In this document: positions 54,083-61,078 of the stretch, one piece after another
Position numbering within the stretch: the stretch's first letter is position 1
Layout of the letters: every line of letters begins with the position of its first letter
Source of the DNA: Candidatus Phyllobacterium onerii
Lineage (GTDB): Bacteria; Pseudomonadota; Alphaproteobacteria; Rhizobiales; Rhizobiaceae
DNA length: 64,000 nucleotides
Direction: 5' to 3'
Assembly: GCF_028331445.1 (NCBI RefSeq)
Contig: NZ_JAQMHX010000001.1
Location: 124,001-188,000, forward strand
Made by a program: the position numbers and the translations under genes
Notes under the pieces: model-generated
The model's input: only the letters and a program-made list of their open reading frames with translations
Told to the model about the DNA's origin: nothing
The model's database searches: none

Positions 54083-54679
54083 ATGGCAACTTTTTACATC
54101 TTGAATGATCCAGAGACGAACGCGCTCTGGCTCGTTGACTCTGAAACTCAAACGATCGAGCCTCTCGATCGTGATTTAATCGCCTCTTCCGGACTGGCTG
54201 GCAGTGAATTCATTGATTCGATTGCCAATCGACCCGGAAATATCATTGCTGCCGATGCAAGCCGGAGTGACGCTACTGGCCGCGCTCATTCTAGCGGTAT
54301 GGTAATGACGGCGGGCAGGCGGAATGATCCGTCGGACCGCGCGCATTTCTTTGGTCCTGCATCGAAAGAAGCAGAGATCTTCTTAACAGTGAACGCACGG
54401 GATGAAACATCTGATCGTGCTCACTCGAGCAGTCCGGTTGTGGCCACTGGGTATCGCAGCAATCCATCGGAGCGTGCGCATTCTGCCGGTCCGGTTGTGG
54501 ACAGCGTGTACCGCAGCAATCCGTCGGAGCGTGCGCATTCCGCTGGTCCGGTTGTGGCCAGTGGGTACCGCAGCAATCCATCGGAGCGTGCGCATTCCGC
54601 TGGTCCGGTTGTGGCCAGTGGGTACCGCAGCAATCCGTCGGAACGGGCGCATTCCGCTGGGCCAGCGGCAATAAACTAA
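54083..54679 (+). CDS. RiPP precursor candidate with seven core repeats (198 aa)
   Basis: 198 residues from ATG 54083 with AAAGG 8 bases upstream (the frame opens at 54050). Residues 1-60 form a leader-like region; residues 61-198 hold seven 19-residue units, consensus RSNPSERAHSAGPVVASGY, each with R-A-H at unit positions 7-9. Units are 61-79, 80-98, 106-124, 125-143, 144-162, 163-181 and 182-198 (last one truncated, ending GPAAIN); IFLTVNA interrupts at 99-105. The first two units are the most divergent and units five and six are identical. There is no cysteine. Followed by ycaO and tfuA-like genes, it is best read as a multi-core peptide precursor. Confidence 0.8.
   Translation: MATFYILNDPETNALWLVDSETQTIEPLDRDLIASSGLAGSEFIDSIANRPGNIIAADASRSDATGRAHSSGMVMTAGRRNDPSDRAHFFGPASKEAEIFLTVNARDETSDRAHSSSPVVATGYRSNPSERAHSAGPVVDSVYRSNPSERAHSAGPVVASGYRSNPSERAHSAGPVVASGYRSNPSERAHSAGPAAIN
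54263..54676 (+). repeat. 57-bp in-frame tandem repeats encoding core units
   Basis: Seven 57-bp units in register with the codons. The units at 54455-54511, 54512-54568, 54569-54625 and 54626-54676 differ by only a few bases each; 54263-54319, 54320-54376 and 54398-54454 are older and diverged. High similarity at the 3' end suggests recent amplification by slippage or unequal crossing over. Confidence 0.93.
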
Positions 54680-54755
54680 ACACAGTTGCAAGCGCGTTAT
54701 CCAGCATTTGGATAGTTTGCAATAAATGCGTGCTTTGCGGCCTGATGGAGTGGCA

Positions 54756-56012
54756 ATGAAACCATTGGCCGAGATTCCGGTTCTCGACCGGCTGGCGGCA
54801 GACGAAGCGAACCTTCGTTCTGCTTTCCGCCCGGGAGAATTGTCATCGACAAGACTGATCGATGCGGACGAAACCGTTAGCCGGTTGCGGCCGCACTTTC
54901 CTCGTTTGGGCATCGTCCGGATGGCCGAGGTGACCGGCCTCGACCGGATCGGCATTCCCGTGTGGATGGCCGTGCGCCCCAACAGCCGGACATTGGCTGT
55001 CAGCCAGGGCAAAGGCATCAGCGCCGCCCATGCCCGCGCTTCCGCTGTGATGGAGGCCGCCGAAATCGCCATTGCCGAAGACATTCCGCTCGCTTCCTTT
55101 GCCGCCAGCCGCCGCGAGCTAAGTGACGCCGGTCACGATGTTTTTGACGGGCGCGTGCTGTTGATGCGTGGCGCGGACGAGGCCGGGGCCGATGAAAACG
55201 ATTATTGGCTCGAAGGCTTCGACCTTTTGAAACAGAAGCCGGTTTTTGTGCCCCGCGAACTCGTCTCGCTCGATTTCACCTCGGCACGGCAATCCTGGCA
55301 TTATTGCCAGTCGACCGATGGCCTTGCCTCGGGCAATTGCCTGCTGGAAGCGGTCATTCACGGATTGTGCGAGCGTGTTGAACGCGATGCTACCGAGTTG
55401 TGGCGTTTTCAGCGCGACGCTGGTGTGCAGGCACATTGTGTCGATCCGGCAGTTTTCGACGATAGCGGCATTGACGGGCTGGCCGAACGGATCGGTGCGG
55501 CAAACTTTGTCCTGCGGCTGTTCAACGTAACGTCGGATATCGGCCTGCCTGTCTTCATGGCGACGATCAGCCCGGCGACACAGCATGGCACGTATCTGCA
55601 TTTCGATCTCGCCGCCGGTTATGGTTGTCATCTGTCGCCGCGCGTTGCGGCAATGAGGGCCATAACCGAAGCGGCGCAGACGCGAATCACCAATATTTCC
55701 GGCGCGCGCGATGATTTCGACCCCTCCGAATATGCGCAGCGCCTTGCGCCGGATCTCGGCGTCTACATCCACGCCGAACCGGCCGATCATTGGCGATTTG
55801 ACGAGCCAGAACCTGCGGACCGCGCCAGCCTCGAAACCTATCTCGAACCCTTGCGCCGGCGCGGTATCGGCAGCGTTGTTGTCGTGCCAATGGGCGGCGA
55901 GGATTACGGGATGTCAGTCTGCCGCGTTTTGGTCAACGAGCTGGAAAGTCCGGCCGGTATCCGCAAGCATCGCTTTGGCGGGCGTGCGCTCAACGCCATG
56001 CTTCGGCAATAG
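54756..56012 (+). CDS. YcaO-domain protein (RiPP backbone-modifying enzyme)
   Basis: 418 residues from ATG 54756 (GGAG 5 bases upstream; ATG 54726 is an alternative). The three ATP/Mg-binding segments of YcaO are intact: AVSQGKGISAAHARASAVME (about 83-102), GNCLLEAVIHGLCERVERDA (about 192-211) and GYGCHLSPRVAAMRAITEAA (about 288-307). YcaO proteins phosphorylate a backbone amide oxygen, giving azolines or, with TfuA, thioamides. No P-x-P-x-P tail (the protein ends NAMLRQ) and no dehydrogenase or E1-like partner is present, which argues for thioamide formation. It lies 76 bp after the multi-core precursor and 9 bp before tfuA. Confidence 0.92.
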   Translation: MKPLAEIPVLDRLAADEANLRSAFRPGELSSTRLIDADETVSRLRPHFPRLGIVRMAEVTGLDRIGIPVWMAVRPNSRTLAVSQGKGISAAHARASAVMEAAEIAIAEDIPLASFAASRRELSDAGHDVFDGRVLLMRGADEAGADENDYWLEGFDLLKQKPVFVPRELVSLDFTSARQSWHYCQSTDGLASGNCLLEAVIHGLCERVERDATELWRFQRDAGVQAHCVDPAVFDDSGIDGLAERIGAANFVLRLFNVTSDIGLPVFMATISPATQHGTYLHFDLAAGYGCHLSPRVAAMRAITEAAQTRITNISGARDDFDPSEYAQRLAPDLGVYIHAEPADHWRFDEPEPADRASLETYLEPLRRRGIGSVVVVPMGGEDYGMSVCRVLVNELESPAGIRKHRFGGRALNAMLRQ

Positions 56013-56021
56013 GAGATGGCG

Positions 56022-56762
56022 ATGAAGATCCTGTTCGCGGGCCCAAGTCTTTCCGGAACCGAATTTGTGCCTGTGCGAGGCGGTGAAGACCGCGTTCTGC
56101 CGGAATATGGGTTGACCTGCCGCGGCCCGGCCAAATGCGGTGATATCACCCATGCAGTGGATCAAGGCTTTCGCGTCATCGCATTGGTCGACGGGCGATT
56201 CGAAGATGTTGCCGCGGTCTGGCATAAGGAAATTCTCTATGCGCTGTCGCGCGGAGCCACTGTCTACGGCGCAGCCAGCATGGGCGCCTTGCGCGCTGCC
56301 GAGTGCCATCCGTTTGGCATGATCGGCATCGGCGAAGTGTTCGAACGTTATGCCTTTGGCGGCTTGGAAGACGATGCGGCCGTCGCGCAGGTTCACGCGC
56401 CCCCCGAGTTCGGCTATGTCGCCTTCAGCGAAGCCATGGTAACCATCGACGCAACGCTTGATGCGGCGCTTGCCGCCGGAACAATCGACGCCGGGGAATA
56501 CGCTCTCATCCGCGCGCGCGCCGATTCTGTGTTTTTCAAGGAACGGACTTGGCGGCGGGTATTCGAGGTTGTCTCGCCCGAGATCGATCGCGCGGCTGAA
56601 CGATTGAAACCGCATATCCGCAATATCAAGCGCGAAGACGCCTCGAGGCTGCTCGACGTTCTTCTCGAGCGGAAAAGCGCTACCCCAGTCAGAGAGCTGC
56701 AGCCTGATTTCGCCGGATGGCAATTCAACGAAACCACGCAATGGAGCAGGCTTCGGGCTTGA
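56022..56762 (+). CDS. TfuA-like protein
   Basis: 246 residues from ATG 56022, with AGGAG 6 bases upstream; ATG 56016 leaves no room for that site. KILFAGPSLSG, ITHAVDQGFRVIALVDGRFE, HKEILYALSRGATVYGAASM, GALRAAECHPFGMIGIGEVF and PPEFGYVAFSEAMV form the TfuA core. TfuA was named in trifolitoxin production and pairs with YcaO, where it is thought to deliver sulfur or help thioamidation. The YcaO-TfuA pair is marker enough for a peptide-modification system. Confidence 0.92.
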   Translation: MKILFAGPSLSGTEFVPVRGGEDRVLPEYGLTCRGPAKCGDITHAVDQGFRVIALVDGRFEDVAAVWHKEILYALSRGATVYGAASMGALRAAECHPFGMIGIGEVFERYAFGGLEDDAAVAQVHAPPEFGYVAFSEAMVTIDATLDAALAAGTIDAGEYALIRARADSVFFKERTWRRVFEVVSPEIDRAAERLKPHIRNIKREDASRLLDVLLERKSATPVRELQPDFAGWQFNETTQWSRLRA

Positions 56763-56846
56763 ACCTATTGATTATTTCGTCCTGATTGCGCCTAACCCCA
56801 ATTAATTACCGGACTTCTTGAAAAAACACCCCAAAAAGGCATTTGA

Positions 56847-56863
56847 GTCACGCTTGCGTAACG
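56847..56863 (+). promoter_or_regulatory. Third, weaker GTCACG two-half-site element
   Basis: GTCACGCTTGCGTAACG: half-sites GTCACG and GTAACG with the same 11-bp period, and the G-C before the second half-site conserved. It matches the two LuxR promoter elements with one half-site mismatch. No protein gene follows on either strand within 200 bp. Confidence 0.4.
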
Positions 56864-56965
56864 GTGTGAAACATAATCTCATCCCATGGTCGCAAGTTTA
56901 ACGCATGAAAACAAAACAAAAAAGCATTCAAGCGTGTGGGAGCAAGCGGGCAGTCAGTGGGGGAC

Positions 56966-57019
56966 CTACGCCGGAATTCTAAATATTATATAAACAGTAA
57001 ACTCAGAATTTCGGCGTAG
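56966..57019. repeat. 15-bp inverted repeat (long stem-loop)
   Basis: CTACGCCGGAATTCT (56966-56980) pairs with AGAATTTCGGCGTAG (57005-57019), one G-T mismatch, across a 24-base AT-rich spacer. As RNA it would make a stable hairpin. The stem is not followed by a T run, so it is not a terminator itself. Confidence 0.75.
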
Positions 57020-57087
57020 CACTGGTCTAGTTGGGGGTTTAGTTATAAAATAAAGTTCAGAAAACGACAGGTGAAAGCCACGCATTG

Positions 57088-57112
57088 CGCGCCCCCTCCA
57101 GGGCGCGTTTTT
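57088..57112 (+). terminator. Intrinsic terminator in the post-tfuA region
   Basis: CGCGCCC / GGGCGCG, 7-bp GC stem, loop CCTCCA, followed by five T. It lies 325 bp after the tfuA stop, so it ends either a long tfuA 3' UTR or a separate short transcript. Confidence 0.8.
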
Positions 57113-57148
57113 CTTTGGTGCCTTGCTCAAAATTTTCCAGGAAGAGTT

Positions 57149-57409
57149 CTACTCTGCACCGCCGGGCCGTTCGGTGTCATCGTCGTTTTCGTCATCTTCG
57201 TCGGCGGCAAGCCATTGATCGAGAATTGCGACGGACATCGGACCGAGATTGGGAATCAGCGTCAGGTCAAGCTGTCGCGCCCACGCACGCTCGGGCTCCC
57301 AATCAGGCGGCATGTTCCATGGGGTTCCGCCAAACTCTATCCACAGTGCGTTCACGATGCGTGAATGCACTGTCTTTGAGGGGCAGAATGTCTGCAGGCG
57401 ATTTCGCAT
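57149..57409 (-). CDS. Possible small acidic-tailed protein (86 aa)
   Basis: 86 residues from ATG 57409 (AAGGG 5 bases upstream). The middle, LIPNLGPMSVAILDQWLAAD, looks like a helix-hairpin-helix segment (G-x-G-like with L-G-P), and the tail is very acidic (EDDENDDDTERPGGAE). Tryptophan- and proline-rich composition speaks for a real protein. No family recognised, and other frames over the same bases are also open. Confidence 0.4.
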   Translation of the reverse strand: MRNRLQTFCPSKTVHSRIVNALWIEFGGTPWNMPPDWEPERAWARQLDLTLIPNLGPMSVAILDQWLAADEDDENDDDTERPGGAE

Positions 57410-58085
57410 GAATACCCTTGGCAAATGTTGCGTGAGATTGCTTTTCCTGTTCGTTGGCCTGGGGCAGGGCCGGCGCTATGCTCGGCAACTGCCTTCTGCC
57501 TCAGATCGGGATGCGCAACGGAGAAACTCTTTGCCACGCGTGGCCAGGAAAGTTCTGGCCGATGCCGGGAACTGGACGGTGAGCCCGGCAATCGCAGGGA
57601 TAAAGGACGCCATCTCATGGAGAAGGCGGCCTGTTCCCATCGTGTTTTTTCTCCGCTGTTCGTTCAGCGGTTTTCTTCTATACGGCATAACTCGGGCCCC
57701 CCAACGACCCCATTCATTTCTCTATTTGCCTTGGCAGCTCCGAAAAACTCAAGGCATTACTTACAATATCGTGGTTATATGCCATATAACCTGCGCTCCC
57801 CTTGTCCCACCAAGAAGTACCCATAGTTACAACACAATACAAATGCGGACATCCGGATAAAATACTTTATTTGTATTTATAGCTCTTCTTTGTTTTGTAG
57901 TTTTTTTGATTCGCTTTTGACAAATAAGTTATAGTATATTGACTTTTCGTCAATAATTAAAATTGATTAACAGTACTAGCGAAACCATAGTAATAATTAT
58001 TATAGCTCCAGAAACAGACCCCTTCGCGTTTGAAGTGAACGATCAATTTCAAGATATTACTTTTGGCGCTTGTGCGCCTGGCCCA
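57410..58085. other. Low-information intergenic region
   Basis: About 675 bp. Several overlapping frames are open on both strands in its first half but none has convincing composition or a ribosome site; they may be debris of an old gene. The second half (57840-58000) is strongly AT-rich. No structured element seen. Confidence 0.35.
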
Positions 58086-58568
58086 TCAGACTTGGATATT
58101 TTTGAGCTTTATGAATGCCCAGATCGATTTATTCACGTCGATGACAGCGTCGATTGTCGCTTGAATTCGCTTCATCTCAGCATCGTCCAGCGCTTCGACT
58201 TTTCCATATTTCAAATTGTCGTCCATATCGACGATTCGCATCAGTTGGGTCGATGCAATGCTGCCTGTCTCGTCAAAAGAATAAATACAATGGTTGTATT
58301 TGTTGCGCAGACGCTGCTCTCGCGTCATTCTGCTGGTTATCGTAAGTACGGCACTTTTGGTTTCCGGACTTGTTGAGCGAATTTTTGCCAGACGCTCCAG
58401 CAGATCGATACGGGCTCTCGTCGTGTTCAAGGTCAGGAAGATGACGGTTGCAGCTTCCTTGTTGGTGCTAAGCAGGTGGGCAATTAGGTAGATGAACAGG
58501 CTTTCGGTGTTCGTCCACGTATAGTTAAGTTTGCCCACCAGCATCAATACGTCATTAATGCGGGACAT
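58086..58568 (-). CDS. Hypothetical protein cotranscribed with LuxR paralogue B
   Basis: 160 residues, mainly helical: MSRINDVLMLVGKLNYTWTN, ESLFIYLIAHLLSTNKEA, ARIDLLERLAKIR, LMRIVDMDDNLKYG. No signal peptide or obvious transmembrane helix. It begins 6 bp after the LuxR stop on the same strand. I do not recognise a family; the charged helical look and AT-leaning codons suggest horizontal origin or a regulator partner. Confidence 0.72.
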   Translation of the reverse strand: MSRINDVLMLVGKLNYTWTNTESLFIYLIAHLLSTNKEAATVIFLTLNTTRARIDLLERLAKIRSTSPETKSAVLTITSRMTREQRLRNKYNHCIYSFDETGSIASTQLMRIVDMDDNLKYGKVEALDDAEMKRIQATIDAVIDVNKSIWAFIKLKNIQV

Positions 58569-58574
58569 TTTGAC

Positions 58575-59384
58575 TTATACGGCCCGGGCCATCTCAAGCG
58601 AGCCGTCCACGCGACCCATCCCCGTACCGTACGCTTTAAAAGGGGGCTGGTACGCCTCCTGGTCCATGCTGTTCCGGTATACCGCTGCAGCCTGGGTGCG
58701 ATTGTGAACCCGAAGCTTGCGAATAAGATTATGCACATGAACCTTGACGGTGTGTTCGGAGAGCGACAGCCGATCCGCAATGATCTTGTTCTGCAGACCT
58801 TCCGACAGAAGCTCCAGGATCTGAGTTTCGCGGAGTGTCAGCGTCTTGATCTGCTTGACGACACCGGAACTATTTTTTCCTTGGTTGCCGAAAGCATTCG
58901 CGTGACCGCCGGCGTTCTTCTCGATTGAACGTATGATAGCCGAAGGATAATATTCACCCCCATTCAGCAGCAACCAGATCACTGCCAGCCAGATATCGAG
59001 TTTGAGACTGAAAGGGAGAAGTCCCTGGACCTGTCGGTTGTCGAACAGGCTGTTCAACTCCTGTAAACCGGCGCTGTTTTCATCGATCATCATCGTGATC
59101 GAGGCGCTGGGAAAGCGCTTTTTGAAACGTGCGATGCACTCGCCTACATCGGCGACGAAGCCGCTGTGAATAAGCACGAGACCAACATCTTCATCAAATT
59201 TTTCGAATTCGACGAATTTGCTGGAAAGGTGAACATCGATGTCGGGAAATGTTCTTTCCAGGGATTGAACCAGGCCCTGGAATACCACTCCCGATTCGGC
59301 ATAGATGAATATGCCACTTTTGAATTTTGAGTCGCCCTCAATCTTCGATGCATAATGAATATGGTCAGGTGTTGTTCCACTCAT
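58575..59384 (-). CDS. LuxR-family regulator with degenerate receiver (paralogue B)
   Basis: 269 residues. Receiver-like domain about 20-140 (FKSGIFIYAESGVVFQGLVQSLE in segments; phosphoacceptor position reads V-L-I-H-S-G, lysine position Q-G-L-L-P-F) and a C-terminal helix-turn-helix (RETQILELLSEGLQNKIIAD, HTVKVHVHNLIRKLRVHNRT). Close paralogue of the gene at 50130-50918; the helix-turn-helix differs at few positions, so both should read the same sites. Upstream are the GTCACG element and a TTAA-N7-TTAA box. Followed by a 160-residue gene. Confidence 0.88.
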   Translation of the reverse strand: MSGTTPDHIHYASKIEGDSKFKSGIFIYAESGVVFQGLVQSLERTFPDIDVHLSSKFVEFEKFDEDVGLVLIHSGFVADVGECIARFKKRFPSASITMMIDENSAGLQELNSLFDNRQVQGLLPFSLKLDIWLAVIWLLLNGGEYYPSAIIRSIEKNAGGHANAFGNQGKNSSGVVKQIKTLTLRETQILELLSEGLQNKIIADRLSLSEHTVKVHVHNLIRKLRVHNRTQAAAVYRNSMDQEAYQPPFKAYGTGMGRVDGSLEMARAV

Positions 59385-59513
59385 AATAGTTCCCTACGCC
59401 CTTTGATGAGAAGAGTATTTCTCTTCAGGATTTATTTGCGTTTTCGCTTAGTCCAATAAGTTCTTTTATTCATTTGCCTCAACCTGACAGTAAGCCCCCG
59501 CTACCCGTGTTGA

Positions 59514-59528
59514 TTAATAGAGGATTAA
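59514..59528. promoter_or_regulatory. TTAA-N7-TTAA box (CtrA-like)
   Basis: TTAA-TAGAGGA-TTAA fits the half-site pattern of the cell-cycle regulator CtrA in alphaproteobacteria. It lies 130 bp upstream of LuxR paralogue B and 10 bp from the GTCACG element. The pattern is short, so chance is possible. Confidence 0.3.
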
Positions 59529-59537
59529 TAAATGCCG

Positions 59538-59555
59538 CGTGACGCGGTCGTGACA
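59538..59555 (-). promoter_or_regulatory. Two-half-site element upstream of LuxR paralogue B
   Basis: On the minus strand TGTCACGACCGCGTCACG, two GTCACG half-sites with an 11-bp period, 154 bp before the start codon at 59384. Identical at 16 of 18 bases to the element before paralogue A, in the same orientation and at a similar distance from the gene. Confidence 0.6.
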
Positions 59556-60023
59556 TAAGCAGGGAGTAAATGCTGGGCCGATTCGAACTCTTGAAACCGA
59601 TTTCGCGTGCAAAGACAGTGGTTGTCCGGGCCTTGGCCTCCCCAATATTAATTACACCGAACTTGTAGTTGCCCCTTCTTTGCGCCCATTTGTGGCGCCG
59701 TGCTTAGAAAAAACGACCGTAGACGCTCATAACTTAAGGACTAGGCAGAGGAGCAACTCGCGCATCGGGACGCAGCCAGGGGTCTAAGCAAAATTGGTAG
59801 CTTTCGATTGGAGCCTTCGCGGCATATCGTCCGCTGGCTTGGATTTTATAATAGCAGTTTGGGGTAGTCCAAGTATCAACCAGTAAACATAAGTACCGTA
59901 TCTCGATATCAAGTATTTTGCCTATCGCAAAATCCTGCATCGACGGCTTTTGTTTGCTTGTATCTGAAGGCATATGGAGCAGGCATCGTAACCTCGTTTG
60001 AAATGCATAGAGGTTTTGCTCGC

Positions 60024-60040
60024 TCCGATCAAAAATCGGA
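60024..60040 (+). promoter_or_regulatory. Hairpin overlapping the ribosome-binding site
   Basis: TCCGAT-CAAAA-ATCGGA forms a 6-bp stem; the right arm contains the GGA of the GGAGA ribosome site 7 bases before ATG 60050. The structure could limit translation initiation of the repeat protein. Confidence 0.35.
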
Positions 60041-60049
60041 GAAATAATC

Positions 60050-60973
60050 ATGAGTGGAAACAAAAACAATCAATACAACTGGCACCCAGGTAACAATGGC
60101 GATCCATCGGCATCGGCCGATTCAGATGCCGCTGCATCAGCAGCAGCTGCAGCGCTGGCTCTCCAGTTGCAGGCCCAGGGCCAGGGACAGTTGGAAGCAC
60201 AAGGTCAAGGACAGGGCCAAGGCCAGAGCCAGGACCAGCATTCGAGTTCAGACAATCTTAATCTGAACGGCAATGGCAACGGCAATCTCAATGGTAACCT
60301 TAATGGCAATCTCAATGCCAACGGTAACTTCAACGAGAGTGACAATCACAACTCCAATGCTAACGCCAATGCCAACTCCAACACATCAACTACGGATGTG
60401 CATGTATCGGTCGATCTCGGTCTGGACGGCTTTCTGCCCACCGATAACGATTTTGCCGATCTCGACCTTACAGGTAACAGCTTCGACAACCTGTTCCTGA
60501 CAGATTCGGGCAGCATCAATTTCGATCCGGGCAACGACGTTCACTTCGACAACGTCTTCAACAATGCATTTAACGGTGCGGGCACAAACACCGGCTTTGC
60601 GTTGAACCAGGTTGTCGATCTCGTCGACAATGATTCTCTCTCCGGTGTAAGCCAAGCCAATTCCGGCAGTGTCAATGCAGGGGCAACTGGCGGCATCGCA
60701 CATGCCGGCGATGGCATCGGCACGGACGACGGTGGCTGGGGCGGCCTTGAAAGCAGCTTCTTCGGTGGCCACGGTTCCGGTGGTTCCGGCGATTTTGGTG
60801 CTGGCGACGATCTGTCTGGGGCAAGCTCCGCGGGTGCAGGTGCAGAACTCGCATCCAGTGCCTTTACGCAGGAAATCGTTCTCGGTGCCAATCTGCAACA
60901 GAACGCCTTCGATGCAACCGTCATCAATGGCGACTACACACACACCTCCGTCGGCGACAGCGACTCCGTATAA
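60050..60973 (+). CDS. Acidic Q/G- and N/G-repeat protein of the secretion locus
   Basis: 307 residues, no cysteine, no signal peptide. An alanine helix (27-37) is followed by a glutamine-glycine tract (41-63), an asparagine-glycine-leucine tract (71-111), then an acidic region with FLPTDNDFADLDL and the motif LNQVVDLVDNDSLSG, and a glycine-rich C-terminus ending SVGDSDSV. Proteins of this look precede type I secretion ABC genes in many Hyphomicrobiales and may be surface or exported proteins. The D-N-D motif recurs in the next protein. Confidence 0.82.
   Translation: MSGNKNNQYNWHPGNNGDPSASADSDAAASAAAAALALQLQAQGQGQLEAQGQGQGQGQSQDQHSSSDNLNLNGNGNGNLNGNLNGNLNANGNFNESDNHNSNANANANSNTSTTDVHVSVDLGLDGFLPTDNDFADLDLTGNSFDNLFLTDSGSINFDPGNDVHFDNVFNNAFNGAGTNTGFALNQVVDLVDNDSLSGVSQANSGSVNAGATGGIAHAGDGIGTDDGGWGGLESSFFGGHGSGGSGDFGAGDDLSGASSAGAGAELASSAFTQEIVLGANLQQNAFDATVINGDYTHTSVGDSDSV
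60170..60238 (+). repeat. Glutamine-glycine codon repeat tract
   Basis: Degenerate in-frame tandem repeats of two to four codons encoding Q-G and Q-x (residues 41-63). Purity is moderate, with synonymous variation, so it is a protein-level repeat and not a simple microsatellite. Confidence 0.85.
60260..60382 (+). repeat. Asparagine-glycine-leucine codon repeat tract
   Basis: In-frame degenerate repeats (N-G-N, N-L-N-G, N-A-N) encoding residues 71-111, with an interrupting acidic stretch ESDNH. Codons vary among AAC/AAT and GGC/GGT. Confidence 0.85.
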
Positions 60974-61078
60974 AAATAACAACAAGGCGAAACTGCCAGC
61001 TTTGACGATGGTCTGCGCAAAACTTGCGCAGACCAGCATGTCAGAGCAGAGCAGATGATTTGCGGGGGAACTATCAAG

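Larger units (their letters stand above)
56763..57148. other. Structured non-coding region downstream of tfuA
   Basis: 386 bp, AT-rich, without a gene. It holds the third GTCACG element (56847-56863), a 15-bp inverted repeat (56966-57019) and an intrinsic terminator (57088-57112), all in that order on the plus strand. Read together they could be a promoter, a structured RNA and its terminator. Confidence 0.5.
59385..60049. other. Divergent region between LuxR paralogue B and the secretion locus
   Basis: 665 bp with two regulatory candidates near the LuxR gene (59514-59528 and 59538-59555), a TATAAT at 59847-59852 without a good -35, and a hairpin over the ribosome site of the next gene (60024-60040). 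A weak minus-strand frame (59734-60069) overlaps the next start and is not accepted. Confidence 0.45.

Noticed and set aside
54263-54676. Direct repeats as a possible CRISPR array
   Set aside because: Units are 57 bp, contiguous, without spacers, and keep one reading frame; they encode protein repeats.
54291-54722. Minus-strand ORF over the precursor repeats (reads repeated T-H-W-P-Q-P-D-Q-R-N-A-H)
   Set aside because: It is the antisense image of the coding repeats; no ribosome site and the plus-strand frame carries the leader homology.
57249-57860. Plus-strand frames between 57071 and 57860
   Set aside because: Composition is arginine/serine-rich and shadow-like, no ribosome site, and the frames conflict with the terminator and the minus-strand ORF.
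59568-59640. tRNA-like segment GGCCGATTCGAACTC resembling a T arm on the minus strand
   Set aside because: The flanking bases do not form the T stem, no acceptor or anticodon stem can be drawn, and there is no CCA; a chance match to the TTCGAAT loop.
59734-60069. Minus-strand frame of 111 residues (contains RYLCLLVDTWTTPNCYYKI)
   Set aside because: Some protein-like composition, but it overlaps the start and ribosome site of the repeat protein and none of its starts has a ribosome site; kept only as a low-level possibility.
60386-61039. Long minus-strand ORFs opposite the Q/N-repeat protein
   Set aside because: Antisense artefact of biased codons; no start site or homology.
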